Source of the DNA: Gambelia wislizenii
Taxonomy: Eukaryota > Chordata > Lepidosauria > Squamata > Crotaphytidae
Direction: 5' to 3'
Length of the DNA stretch: 64,000 nucleotides
NCBI GenBank assembly: GCA_030847615.1
Contig: JAUMIR010000005.1
Coordinates: 166,684,596-166,748,595 of the forward strand
The notes below the pieces were generated by a model that did not search any database, was not told where the DNA came from, and saw only the letters and a program-made list of their open reading frames with translations. Below are positions 32,666 through 43,062 of this stretch, piece after piece. The first letter of the stretch is position 1, and the number at the start of each line of letters is the position of its first letter. Made by a program: the position numbers and the translations under genes.

Positions 32666-34223
32666 ATGGAAGTTTTGGCTACGCTAATTTCCTGCTTTTA
32701 TTTGGCTACTAGAGTACTTTCTACAATGGTTTCATTCTCAGAAAGGTGTCGTTCCTACCGAAGAAGAATCCTTATCAGGAAAATCCAAAGACTCCGTAAA
32801 GAACAAAACACTTCCGAGTACTTTGGTATGCGGTCTGACTTTAAAAGGAATTTTATCACCGCATTCTACCTCCTTAACGAGCTCACTGACATGTGGGCTT
32901 CTTTATTACATAGCACAGTGCGTCAACCGAGATTTTGGGTTTACCCAAGAACAGAAGAGTGGTGGGAGATTTTTGTAATGCAGGTTTGGTCAGATGAACA
33001 CTGGTATGCAAATTTTCGAATGACCAGAGATCTGTTTTTGAAACTTGTAGAAATTTTGAGACCAGAGATAGCCAAAAAGGACACTAACATGAGGAGGGCA
33101 ATATGTCCTGAGAAACGTGTGGCTATAGCTATCTGGCTGCTTGGGCATCGTAGTGCTTACAGTGGTGCAAGTAACCTTTTCGGTGTTGGCAAATCCACAA
33201 TTTCTAAAATATTTGTAGAAGTGGTGCTTGCCATGGAGAAATTACTGCTTTCAAAAGCAGTGTATCCAGGTGATCCTAAAAAGGTAACTATTTTCCCATA
33301 CATACCATATGGTAACGTTTAACTTATTTATGATATTGTTACATCGTGGAAGTGCATATGGTGTACTAAAAAAATCACAACTTACAACAGTACATATGTT
33401 ATACTTTGGTTATTCCCATAAGTTAAATGAGTTTCGAATTTATGTCTCCCTTGTTTTCTATTCATGTAATATCAGTGCAAAGGTGTAGCGTTTTTTCTGT
33501 CACATTTGGTGATATAGTTTACATTTAAATTTTAATGGCTTCCTCTCCATTTTCCAGATTATGGATGGCTTTGCAAAAATGGGATACCCTCATGTTATTG
33601 GTGCCCTTGATGGATGCCATATCAACATAGTTCCACCAGTAAGACAAGGAAACAATTACATTAACTGTAAAAATACCTACTCTGTCCTTCTGCAAGGTGT
33701 CTGTGACCATACAGGACTATTTTGGGACGTAGAGATCGGTTGGAGCGGCAAGGTGCACGATTTGCGAATGCTACGTAACTCAATTTTTTTTGAGGCTATG
33801 GAGGAAGGAATATACGTGCCACATAACCCCACTATAACTGTGTTCGGATCCACTGTTGTCCCACTGGTCCTAGCGGACGCGGCATACCCTATACGAAAAT
33901 GGCTAATGACTCCTTATCGGGGGAGGCTTACACCCAAAAAATTACTGTACAATAAACATCATAATAAGGCACGGAATACAATCGAACGTACGTATGGGCG
34001 TCTTAAATTGAGATGGAGATGCTTGTCTATCCCGTTAGAAGTTGCAGAGGAAAACATATGTTCTGTAATTGCATCTTGTGTAATTCTGCATAATTTCTGT
34101 GAGACAAAGGGTGCTGTTTTGGATGCTGAAAATTATAGGTCTAACGATTATGTTCTGTACACACTTGGCGCACCGCAAGTGACCAATGAGTCTTCTAAAA
34201 AAAAAAGAGGGCGAAAAAGTTAG
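32666..34223 (+). CDS. Harbinger DDE transposase (2 exons)
   Basis: The start ATG at 32666 lies in a full Kozak context (GCCGCCATGG); an upstream in-frame ATG at 32621 is weaker. Exon 1 is 32666-33283, with donor GTAACT. Exon 2 is 33558-34223, with acceptor TTTTCCAG. The join is in phase 0 and gives 427 aa, normal for this family. The N-terminal half has an HTH-like region (KRVAIAIWLLGHRSAYSGAS, then VGKSTISKIF). The DDE_Tnp_4 core shows GALDGCHI (first Asp), LADAAYPI (second Asp) and NTIERTYGRLK (Glu), all present. The C terminus, KKKRGRKS, looks like a nuclear localisation signal. The product should cut and rejoin the element's ends in the nucleus, probably with the Myb-like partners. No stop or frameshift is seen. 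It resembles the ancestor type of vertebrate HARBI1, but its place between TIRs indicates a live-type transposon gene. Confidence 0.92.
33284..33557 (+). other. Predicted transposase intron
   Basis: The intron is bounded by GTAACT and TTTTCCAG and is 274 bp long. Open translation stops soon after the donor, and the second catalytic part begins right after the acceptor, which supports splicing. Confidence 0.85.
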
Positions 34224-34373
34224 AGTGTCCTTAACTGAGTTCTTTTGGTGGAAGCAGCACGGCCGCATATGAGAAATATCGATATTACTGTACTCGTTGA
34301 ACGTCATGATCTAATCAAAATGCTGCTTTTGTACCATGAGAACGGTTTATTTCTTCAGTTCTGGCAACATATT

Positions 34374-34379
34374 AATAAA
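34374..34379 (+). terminator. Polyadenylation signal of the transposase gene
   Basis: AATAAA 151 bp after the transposase stop codon. Confidence 0.7.
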
Positions 34380-34693
34380 ATAGTACTTGAAAAACTTTAG
34401 AAAGTGTAGTGTGTTTTCTTTTTATTCTAACCATTGTGTCCCGTTTTCCTATGGGTTATTTATCCCCCTGATTTTTTTTTTATTACATAGGATCACATTA
34501 CCGCACTCTCTAAATAGAAAGTTTCCCTATCAAAATGACGGTGGGACTGATTACTTCACTATTTACTAGTGGATATCCCTACTCCCGTTTCCCGCTTTAA
34601 ACAGCCAATCAATAGGTGTTTTGTGGAACTTTTGAACTTATAAACAGATAGAGGGGGTTCTTGATTGGCGGGGAGAAAATAGACTTCCTTGAA

Positions 34694-34699
34694 TATAAA
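34694..34699 (+). promoter_or_regulatory. TATA box candidate of the sense Myb-like gene
   Basis: TATAAA 43 bp before the ATG at 34737. Another TATAAA at 34639-34644 is an alternative. Confidence 0.45.
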
Positions 34700-34736
34700 A
34701 CACAGGAAAACCGCTCTTGTTTTCAGTGGCGTTACG

Positions 34737-36172
34737 ATGGCTGGCCCGGCTGGTGGACGTGTGCGTTTGGCATGCCGTATCGCTTACTGGCGTACACAGG
34801 AGACAACACTACTCCTTGAAAACCTTGGCCAACAGGAGGGGTGCCCTGCAAGAATAATGCGATCCTCAAACCGGGTCAACAGGCATTTTTTCTTGACCGC
34901 GTCTAGGGCTCTAATTATAGCTGGTTATAATAGGACGGCACAGCAGTGCCGTTCTAAGTTTAAAATATTAAAAGGAAAATTCTATGAGGCAAGGGAAGCA
35001 TTTGATGGCAGCCCTCCCCCACGAAGAAGGCCTCCATTCTATACTCACTTGCATGACATGTGGGTCACTGCAGGTTGTCCCGACTGGAGGGACAGAAGAC
35101 CTGCTGGTACTTTTTTTCTAAGTTCTGACTTGTTGAATTCAATGAAGGAAACATGTGTGCACAACATAATAAATGCTCTCATTAAGATCAATTTGTAGGT
35201 ATGAGACGTCGTGCGTGCCGTGCGGCAGAGGGCCAGGATTCCTCGTCAGAACAGTCAGCACAGGATGAGGAACAGCCAGCACAGCAGCCAGTTGTACAGC
35301 CAGTAAGAGGTTAGTGCCCCACTGCAGCAAGTAATAACGTTTCCATTCATATAGGTACAAGTTGGTATTACATTGCAGCAATACAGAAAAGGTGTGTATG
35401 TGATCTGTTATACTGAAGTCTGCAGAACTGCTGTAATGTAATCCAACGGTTCCTATATTAATTTTATGGATACATACTTTATTATGTGTTATATGATATT
35501 GTAAGGAAATAGACTGTTCTTCATATGTGTACTTTATAGTAAGGGTCTGCATCCATGTAATATTACAGTATTATACTTGTGCATGATTGGATACCATCAA
35601 ATCAACTATTTAAGTATGAGGACAGTACGTATTGTACATTGTCCAACTGTAATGTTCAGCACAACCTTTAATTCAATGTACTTACACAGTACCCATATAA
35701 CAAACCATTTTTTTCCTTTTTTCCCTTCCAGGTTATCTAATATGTTTTTCCTTTGTTTATGCTGTAACTACTGCTTCCATTAAAACCATTACGAATGTTC
35801 TACCTAATCTATCTCTAAGAGAGAACAGTACATGTAAATATTATGTTCAATAATAGTTTCTGTCTATTAATCAGAAGGAATATTGTCAGTACCAAAAAAG
35901 GCTGAGAAGAATTCACTTTGCTATTCCTGTGTTTTGCAGTGCAAGCAATGCAGGCAGCAGTGCCCATCCCGCCCAATCAGTTTCAACAGTTGGTCGATGC
36001 AATAAGCGATGCTGTTGGTAAGCATATATGATATAATTTCTCTCCTGTCATTAACTTCAAATTCAAAAACATTTACACCATATCCTTTTTGTTTAACATT
36101 TCAGCTGCACGTTTAGAGGGAAGGATTGCTGCATTAGAACAAAGAATGTCACGTTATGAAGGACATGTATGA
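34737..36172 (+). CDS. Harbinger Myb/SANT-like protein A (4 exons)
   Basis: The proposed exons are 34737-35106, 35199-35309, 35940-36017 and 36105-36172. All junctions fall in phase 1, and the total of 627 bp is exactly 209 codons including TGA, giving 208 aa. Donors are GTACTT, GTTAGT and GTAAGC; acceptors are TTTGTAG, TTTTGCAG and ATTTCAG. Residues 15-85 fit the trihelix Myb/SANT-like DNA-binding pattern (YWRTQETTLLLENLG..., then GYNRTAQQCRSKFKILKGKF). A Gln/Glu-rich linker (exon 2) leads to a short C-terminal helix with coiled-coil potential (RLEGRIAALEQRMSRYEG). In characterised Harbingers the Myb-like protein binds the transposase and the element ends and helps nuclear import; by analogy this may do the same. 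If unspliced, exon 1 alone would read through to a stop at 35196-35198. Confidence 0.82.
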
Positions 36173-36347
36173 ATGGATTCCATTTTGTTGTAACATGGCA
36201 CTGTTTTATTTTCATACTTAATATATCTAATGTACAGAAGCACTTTTACGTATGTTTATTTGTAAAAAAGATATTTCTCCCAGAAAACAGTTCTTATATA
36301 TCTTAAAAACGTATTCCCTGGGGATACTACTGTTTTATAAAATGTTT

Positions 36348-36353
36348 AATAAA
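36348..36353 (+). terminator. Polyadenylation signal of Myb-like gene A
   Basis: AATAAA 176 bp after the stop of exon 4, with a second AATAAA-type run near 36366. Confidence 0.65.
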
Positions 36354-36613
36354 GTTTTGTTTTCTAATAAAAAAAAAATTCTGTTTAAGATCTTGGCTAC
36401 ATATAGTACTTACTTCTCAGATTGCTAATTAAATCTTTCTCATTTCAGCAGTAGAGGAATATTCAAGCTGAAAGTGGATAGTTGTCACAGTTGTTACTCT
36501 ACATGTATATTTGAACATTTTTACTAAGCAAAAGTAAAACATTGAAAAATGGATTATCAAACCGATTGTGTTTTGAAGCACCACTCAGTCTCACAGACTC
36601 AGATAGGGATAAT

Positions 36614-36619
36614 TTTAAT
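36614..36619 (-). terminator. Possible polyadenylation signal of Myb-like gene B
   Basis: ATTAAA on the minus strand, 185 bp beyond the stop. It is a variant signal only; a full AATAAA on this strand lies further on near 36255. Confidence 0.35.
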
Positions 36620-36803
36620 CAGAACTGCAAGATGTCATTGCATGTAAACAATTTTGTCCCTGGATTTCCTTTACGTATTCTGTTGCATGTGAAGGTTAGG
36701 TAGGAACAGAAATAGGAGTACTTGTAGACAGTAACTGTTATAGGAACACATTTTTCACCTTGATAGTTTGAAGTCGTGAACTGTTAAGTAATGACTGTTA
36801 GTA

Positions 36804-39066
36804 TCATAAACTCATAATGTCAGGTTTTTTAATTTTTCGTGCCGGCCTAGAACATGCAAGTGGGGCAGTACTAACAGTGGCACGTTCTTCTACTTGAGAA
36901 GTAGGAGAAGGAGATGATTGCTTTGCCTCAACGCTTTTCCTTTTTTTAACAACCCTTCTGAAAGTAGGCCCCTGCGAAGTAAGAGTTCCTAAATGCTGGA
37001 CCATAGTAGGAGTATTTTGCTCTTTGATACTACTTTCAACCACTTCCCTGTCCTTCCTATGCTCCTCTCTAAGTAACCTGTTTTCTTGTTCCTCATACTC
37101 TAGTCTTTCTGTGTTGGCCTTATATAACTTTTCAAAACGTTCTTCCTCTTTCTGAGACATAGAATCAAGCTGGGATAGCATTTTATCAATCATTCTAGAA
37201 GAGTGCTGAAGAACCTCTGCTGTGTTAAATGTCTTACGTTCCTTTTTTTTCCTTATCTCTGCAAGTCTCTCTGCTGGTGTCATTGCTGCCTTTGGATTAC
37301 TGATAGAAGACCCTGCAAAAGGAAGAAAAATTCAGCTATTATTATTACATGTTGCAATGTAAAGTAAACGAGATAGGACCAAAACCATGTATGAGTTCAC
37401 CATTGCTAACACTACACTTTCCATCTCGTTGCTGCTGGGCACTCCATTGAAGCTCAAACTGGGTGGCTTCCTCCTCATCCAAGGGTTCTTTAAGACTGTC
37501 ATTATCATTAGGATCTGTTGGTGTAGAGGTAGATGGGACTTCCTCCAAAGTCAACGTCAGCACTTGGGTCTCGTCAGGATCTGTTGCATTCAGTTGTGGT
37601 TCTGAAAAAGGAATTAAAACATATAACTACATGGTTACTTGGTCTGCATTGTAGTCAGTATATGGTTACTGAATCACATACCATTGTTGTAAAATTTAAA
37701 AAGAATGACTACTTTTCAGTCATATACCAGTATGACTTGTAGAACTAAAAGTTGCACAACACTTCTTATTAAAATTTGTTGCCATGCTATGCGAGAAATC
37801 CAAATAAAACCCAGCCTTTCCAAATAGAGATGTGAATGTAAAGGGTAACATGAAGATTCCCTTTAAGTAACGCTTTGATGTGCAAATGTTAAACCCCACC
37901 TTCCCTGGCTTGGTGCACTATTGCCTGGGGCATCAATGAAAGTTAGGACAAAACCTTTCACCTTTAGTGAGTTATCCTTCAGATTAGGAACTCTTGAAAC
38001 CTTTTTACACAGTACAGAACTTTATTTGTTTGTCAACTTTTATAAGTGTTAATACTTGTGCAGCACATAAAATTATTCCTGTAGCTAGGTAAATTGTAAC
38101 TCTGCAAGCAAGTAGTAAGAGGATACTGGTAGGGATTGTCCCTTTGAAGTGCTAATACAAGCCTTTCCAGTAAACAGAGCTCTTCACACCTTGGGAGCCC
38201 ATAAAACATTTGAGGCCATTGAGAGAAAAAAGGCAGGCACGTAATCCTTTTCTCTGCGTAGGTAGTATATGCCATAGATATTTGTTACAAAAGAAACTGA
38301 ATAATAAAATAGGAAAATCGTCAATGCGATAACATGAAGAAACCAAAAAATTAAATACATATGTAACCCAGAAAGTAATGCATTCACAGTACAATAATTA
38401 TTATGTTCAGTACGGTTTGGTGAATGACTTGTGTAGGTAAAGGTTCCTGATTTCTGCATCACATACGTATCGTTACAGCAGCATGTTTTGTATGTATAAA
38501 GAAGAAAGCACCCAGCAAGAAATCTATCCCGTATCTTGCGGATGTTATAGTATTGTATTGACACAACGTGAATTCGATACGCTGGATAATATTAGTAATT
38601 ACTTACCGGAATCGAAGAGTATAATCGATTCCTCTGATGTTCCAACATCCTGTTCTTCTACTCGGATGGGCTCTTTAGGCTTTAGGAGGACAGATCTCCG
38701 GCTTGGGTTTGCGTTCCGCGACACACTATTGGGAGAGATGTTTGCCTCCACTCCGAAAATGGCATGAAGCTCTGCATAGTATGGCATTGTTGCAGCAGCA
38801 TTACCACTCTTAGAGTTATGATCCCTTATTTCCCTATATTTCTGGCGCATCGTTTTCGATTTCGTGCGGCATTCTTCTGGGGTTCGGTTGTGTCCACGTC
38901 TTTGCATTTCTGCGGCTATTTTCTCGAACACATCGATATTTCGGTGACACAGACGTAGTTGTTCCTGTACTTTCTCTTTCCCCCAAAGAGCCAGTAAATC
39001 AATAGTTTCGGCATGGGTCCAAGCTATTCCCCTGCCCCCCTTCTTAGTTCTCTGCACAGACTCCAT
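36804..39066 (-). CDS. Harbinger Myb/SANT-like protein B (3 exons)
   Basis: The exons, in transcription order, are 39066-38607, 37601-37401 and 37312-36804. Both junctions are in phase 1, and the sum of 1170 bp is exactly 390 codons including TGA, giving 389 aa. The first donor is GTAAGT, the second GTGAAC; the acceptors are TTTTTCAG and TTTTGCAG. Residues 12-90 are a clear trihelix Myb/SANT domain: GIAWTHAETIDLLALWG, then GHNRTPEECRTKSKTMRQKY. Exon 2 is acidic (DPNDND, DEEEATQFE). Exon 3 encodes a long charged helix with coiled-coil character (RMIDKMLSQLDSMSQKEEER, then EYEEQENRLLREEHRKD) and a basic tail (RRVVKKRKS, RPARKIKKP), a likely nuclear signal. The gene is convergent with protein A. 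It is not simply a copy of A: the two share only the domain pattern. Confidence 0.85.
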
Positions 39067-39203
39067 CAGAAAAAAGATGATGTTTACAGATGCTTCAAAG
39101 GAGGTAGGAATGCCGGATGTGTAGGCGGGTTTTGTATAGCGTCACGATTTAAAACCGCCCACCTTCCCTACATTTAACATCGCGAATTTAAACATGACGG
39201 ATA

Positions 39204-39347
39204 GTTCCCATATGCGCTAATGCGCTAAATTGCGACACTTTTTAAAAAGAGGCGGAAAATCTGCGGTGTCATTAAGTCCGCCACTTACAGGTGTTTTTGA
39301 CCCCCTCCTTCTGAAAAGGGCGCAGTTGCTTCGGAATGCGTGGGAAC
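39204..39347. promoter_or_regulatory. Right subterminal repeats of the Harbinger
   Basis: GTTCCCAT (39204-39211), then two tandem TGCGCTAA copies (39213-39230), then GTGGGAAC (39340-39347). They mirror the motifs at the left end. Confidence 0.5.
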
Positions 39348-39648
39348 TATAAGGCTTCTTGCCGCATTCTTTGAGGATTTATTTTGCCGTGGAAACGACC
39401 CCAATGATTCCAAGGGACAGGACTTGTATATGTGAGTAACAGGGAACCTCTAGTAAAAATTGGACCAATCTCTTTCCCTCTCAGCCCAACTTACCTCACA
39501 GGATTGCTGATGTGAGGCTAAAGCAAGGAAGGCAACAGCGATTGATGCCACCTGGACCTCATTGGAGGAAGAGTGGGATATAAAAACAACTAATAAAGGA
39601 AGTAATCACAACCTTTCAGCATTAAATACTTAGAATCATAGAATCATA

Positions 39649-40411
39649 GGAGATTATCAGACACGGCAAATAAAGCAGAACAGGGATGCCAGAGTATTGG
39701 GAAAGGCTTTCCCTTTCACACGATATTCTCCCTGCCCGTTCTGCTCTTATTCTGCTCCAGTGCTGCCCACATTTTTTTATTCATGGCTTGCTTAAGCCAT
39801 TAATAGATCCTTCATTCTGTTTCTGTAAAGGAACGGTGGGCATGTGAAAAGGTGCCCATTATGCTGGCGGGATGCCAGTGTTAGTGGGAGGTCTGGAGTG
39901 TAAAAACACTTCCGGATGTCTTCCTTATGACAGGCTCCTGCTGCTGCCACCCAGATCACCCCTCCCTGCATGCCAGCCCTCCACCCCCGATCGCCAGCCC
40001 TCCCTTCACCCTGATTGCCAGCCCTCCACCCCCAATCGCCAGCCTTCCCTGCCCTCGATTGCCAGCCCTCCACCCCAGATCTCCAGCCCTCCCTGCCCCC
40101 AGTTGCCCCCTCCACCCCCCATTGCCAGCCCTATCTCCCTCCCCCACATGCCCCTTGATTCCCCCCCCATTGTCCCCAGCCTTCCCCTTTAAATCCCAGC
40201 TCTCCTCTTCTCGGGAGAGCAGCAGCCGGGATTATGAACAAGGAAGTGAAAGGAGTTCTAGAGCTCCTTTCACTTCCTGGGCTTTCCAGCACAAGAATGA
40301 TTCAGGTAAGTGTGAAAGTTTTCATTCTTGTGCCAGGACAGGGGTGGGAGAGGGGCAGGAAAGGAGATTGTGGGACGGGAATGCTTTTTTTGTTCCTGTC
40401 TGATAATCTCC
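39649..40411. mobile_element. MITE with GGAGATTATCAGAC ends and ATA target duplication
   Basis: The ends are GGAGATTATCAGACACGG and CCTGTCTGATAATCTCC. ATA is duplicated at 39646-39648 and 40412-40414. The empty site is known from the CR1 copy at 55.19 kb ('aatcatagaattg'), which confirms that ATA was duplicated by the insertion. Inside are a C-rich minisatellite and two palindromic arms; nothing codes. Confidence 0.88.
39958..40115. repeat. CCAGCCCTCC minisatellite
   Basis: Imperfect tandem units of about 21-27 bp, each containing a variant of ATTGCCAGCCCTCCACCCC. It lies inside the MITE. Confidence 0.75.
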
Positions 40412-40492
40412 ATAGAATTGTAGAGTTAGAAGAGACCACAAGGCCCATCCAGTCCAACCCCCTGCCATGCAGGAAATCACGATCAAAGCATC

Positions 40493-40766
40493 TGCTGCTC
40501 CAGAGACTAGAACATGGAACAATGGATGCGAGCTCCAAGAATAGAGATTACAGCTCAACATTAGGAGGAACTTTTTGACAGTAAGAGCTGTTTGGCAGTG
40601 GAACACACTCCCTCGGAGTGTGGTGGGGTCTCCTCCCTTGGAGGTCTTTAAACAGAGGCTGGATGGACATCTGTCAGGAATGCTTTGATTGTGTATTTCT
40701 GCATTGCCGGGGGTTGGACTGAATGGCCCTCATGGTCTCTTCCAACTCTACAATTCTATGATTCTA
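40493..40766 (+). mobile_element. Sense CR1 3' end inserted in antisense CR1
   Basis: It begins within the CR1 3' coding end (TGCTGCTCCAGAGACTAG), runs through GTAAGAGCTGTTTGGCAGTG and ends in CTATGATTCTA, the CR1 terminal repeat. The surrounding CR1 is in the opposite orientation and is interrupted between GCATC and AGATGGCC. About six bases of host CR1 are lost at the junction. Confidence 0.8.
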
Positions 40767-41423
40767 AGATGGCCATCCAGCCTCTGTTTAAAGACCTTCA
40801 AGGAAGGAGATCCTACCATGCTCTGAGGGAGTGTATTCCACTGCTGAACGGCGCTTACTGTCAGAAAGTTCCTCCTAATTTTGAGGTGGAATCTCTGTTC
40901 CTGGAGCTTGCATCCATTGTTCCATGTTCTAATATCTGGAGCAGAAGAAAACAAGCTTGCTCCATCCTCAGTGACACCCCTTCAAATACTTAAACAGGGC
41001 TATCATATTGCCCCTTGACTGTCTTTTTTCCAGGCTGAACATACCCACCTCCCTAAGTCTTTCCTCATAAGGCATGGTTTCCAGACCTTTCACCATTTTA
41101 GTCGCCCTCCTCTGAACATGCACCAATTTGTCAATATCCATTTTGAATGATGGTATCCAGAACTTGAGAGAGTTGTAATAATAATAATAATAATAATTAT
41201 TATTATTATTATTATTTATACCCCACCCCTCTGTTAAAACAATCGGGGCAGCTTACAAAAATTAAAATACAATACAGATAAAAATCCCTAAACACCACCC
41301 ACACCCACCCTCCCCCATAAAAAGATATTAAACACATATAAATTAAAAAGCAACTAATCTAAAATCACATTTAAAAACAATAAATACAATAAATGGCCAG
41401 TAGACTAAAAGAGGCCAGGAGCT

Positions 41424-41436
41424 CCTGAGACTGGGA
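41424..41436. repeat. LINE target-site duplication, left copy
   Basis: CCTGAGACTGGGA, identical to 46551-46563. Confidence 0.9.
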
Positions 41437-41520
41437 GAGGGGCAAGATGGCAACGGACTAACAACTTCTGAATTGTCCTCCCACTAACATCTGGCATTAC
41501 CACCTATATATACCTCCAAA

Positions 41521-42797
41521 ATGCCATCCAAAGGCAAGAAAAGAAATCGGATGAGCCCCTGTAATAATAATGACAATCAGGAACCCTCCAAAGCAGAAAA
41601 ACAGATGAGGATTGACTCACTCTTCCCAGCGGCAGAGACAACACAGCCCGTGAGTAACAGATCTGTAACAACAGCTCCTTCTTTACTCTTAAGCCATCAC
41701 AGACACTTGAACTAAACAAAACAGCCTCCTCAATTCCTCAAACTGTAAATATAAATTATGGGACAGAGCAAGTTGAAAACAAAGTTGATAACAAAGTCAA
41801 ACTCCCGGAGCTTGGCAGCATTCCCTACAATAACAGTGCTCAGCTCTTTTATGATTTCTGCAAACTGTCCATAGAGACATTGATTCTTATTTTGCAAAGA
41901 TTAAACAACATTACAAATAAGCTTTCCCAACAAGATTTTCAAAGGCAAAACCTAAATGGTACACAGGGGGTTAAAAATGTAGCAGATTTGGAGGAAATGA
42001 CGTGCCCTGCTACATCACAGGAGGCAGTTAATCACAGCCAAGTGGGGGAAAAAAATCAGCTCCTGTTGCAAATACATCACAACAGTCACATGTGGAACGG
42101 AAAGAAAGCTGTTTTGAGATATCTCTCCCAACTTTTAAACATGCACAGCAGAACAATTGATTTAACAGACTGCCACTTTTTACCCATCTCAAGAGCTACT
42201 AAGCAAATTTTTCTGACCTTTAGCCAGGCAAATATTCCTAACAGGCTGTTACGGGAAAGAAATTTCCTCTGGAATGCTCATTATATAGAAATTAACAGAG
42301 TTTTCAAGGATGAGATAGTCCGTGACCTCATCACAGGGAAAACAGCAACTATAACACAAAGAAGCAATAATTCTGCACACCAAGAGGGAGAACCTAAACA
42401 CACCTTAAAGGAAGAAGCTCAGACTATAAATCAAAAAGTAATTAAACTGAGAGAAAAACTCGCAGAAATTTGGGAACACACTCCCACAATACAGCTGATG
42501 AGAGATACCATCCTGAGTCAATCTAACAGCAATCCAGCCCCATTGAAATCAGCCCCCCCTCGCAGAAAACTGTCAGTGCATTTCTCTGATTTCTCTGATA
42601 ATGAAAGCGAAAGTGATGACTCTCTACTTATAATCAAGGAAACCTTGAAATCCCGAGTTGTAGCCAACACCCCTTCAAAAATGCAATATACTGCAGATGC
42701 ACCCCCATCTACAATTAAACCCCAGGGGACTCAAACATCCCTATGCAAACCTAGCTCAAGGGAAAAACACTTCACTGCCACCTACCTCATCTCCTAA
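41521..42797 (+). pseudogene. LINE ORF1 region, broken
   Basis: An ATG at 41521 opens a basic frame (MPSKGKKRNRMS) that stops at 41715; a longer frame runs 41880-42797 (305 codons). The latter has an RRM-like, nucleic-acid-binding segment typical of LINE ORF1 proteins (AVLRYLSQLLNMHSRTIDL, then LPISRATKQIFLTF and LLRERNFLWNAHY) and a Ser/Asp/Glu-rich region (FSDFSDNESESDDS). The two parts are out of frame with each other. Assignment to ORF1 rests on position and general character. Confidence 0.6.
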
Positions 42798-43062
42798 GCC
42801 AAAGAATGCCCCCCTCACTAAAGAGATGGGATCCTTGCTTGCTTGTGATCCTCATTTCACTTCCCATGCTGCATTGGTTCTTCCAATTTCTCTTCCAGAA
42901 CAGGCAGGGCAGGAAGAACAGGAATATGATTCACTACTCCTCCATCCACAGAGGACACAGCCACAGTCAACCCAGTCATTTAACCAACTGCCATCAGATG
43001 AATTACCCATTCAGCCTGTGCCCTGCAATGTGACTGCCTGACTTCCAACAGACCAGCACAAG

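Larger units (their letters stand above)
32272..39402. mobile_element. Autonomous three-gene PIF/Harbinger transposon
   Basis: The terminal inverted repeats are GGCCTCGGTTCCACGG (32272-32287) and, at the right as its reverse complement, GGGGTCGTTTCCACGG (39387-39402), matching at 13 of 16. Inside are a Harbinger DDE transposase (+), a trihelix Myb/SANT-like gene (+) and a second trihelix Myb/SANT-like gene (-), the last two convergent. All three give uninterrupted spliced frames. Known Harbingers encode a transposase and one Myb-like accessory protein; two distinct Myb-like genes in one element is unusual to my knowledge. No clean 3-bp target duplication is visible (AAG against AAT). Confidence 0.85.
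39632..41168 (-). mobile_element. CR1 3' fragment carrying two insertions
   Basis: Antisense CR1 3' sequence is split into 39632-39648, 40415-40492 and 40767-41168. It matches the CR1 at 55.17 kb, including the 'catagaatcatagaat' terminal octamer repeats and the 'aaagaccttcaaggaaggag' region. It was interrupted by a MITE (39649-40411) and by a sense CR1 fragment (40493-40766). Confidence 0.85.

Noticed and set aside
32272..39402. Interpreting the transposase as host HARBI1 and the Myb-like genes as host NAIF1/MSANTD genes
   Set aside because: The three genes are packed between inverted termini with shared subterminal motifs and lie among other repeats, which favours a transposon over domesticated host genes.
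39958..40115. CRISPR-like alternation of repeats and spacers
   Set aside because: The units are contiguous imperfect tandem copies without unique spacers, in a eukaryotic MITE.
39927..40403. Pro/Ser/Leu-rich open frames in the C-rich region
   Set aside because: The region is a minisatellite inside a MITE; the frames merely translate the repeat.
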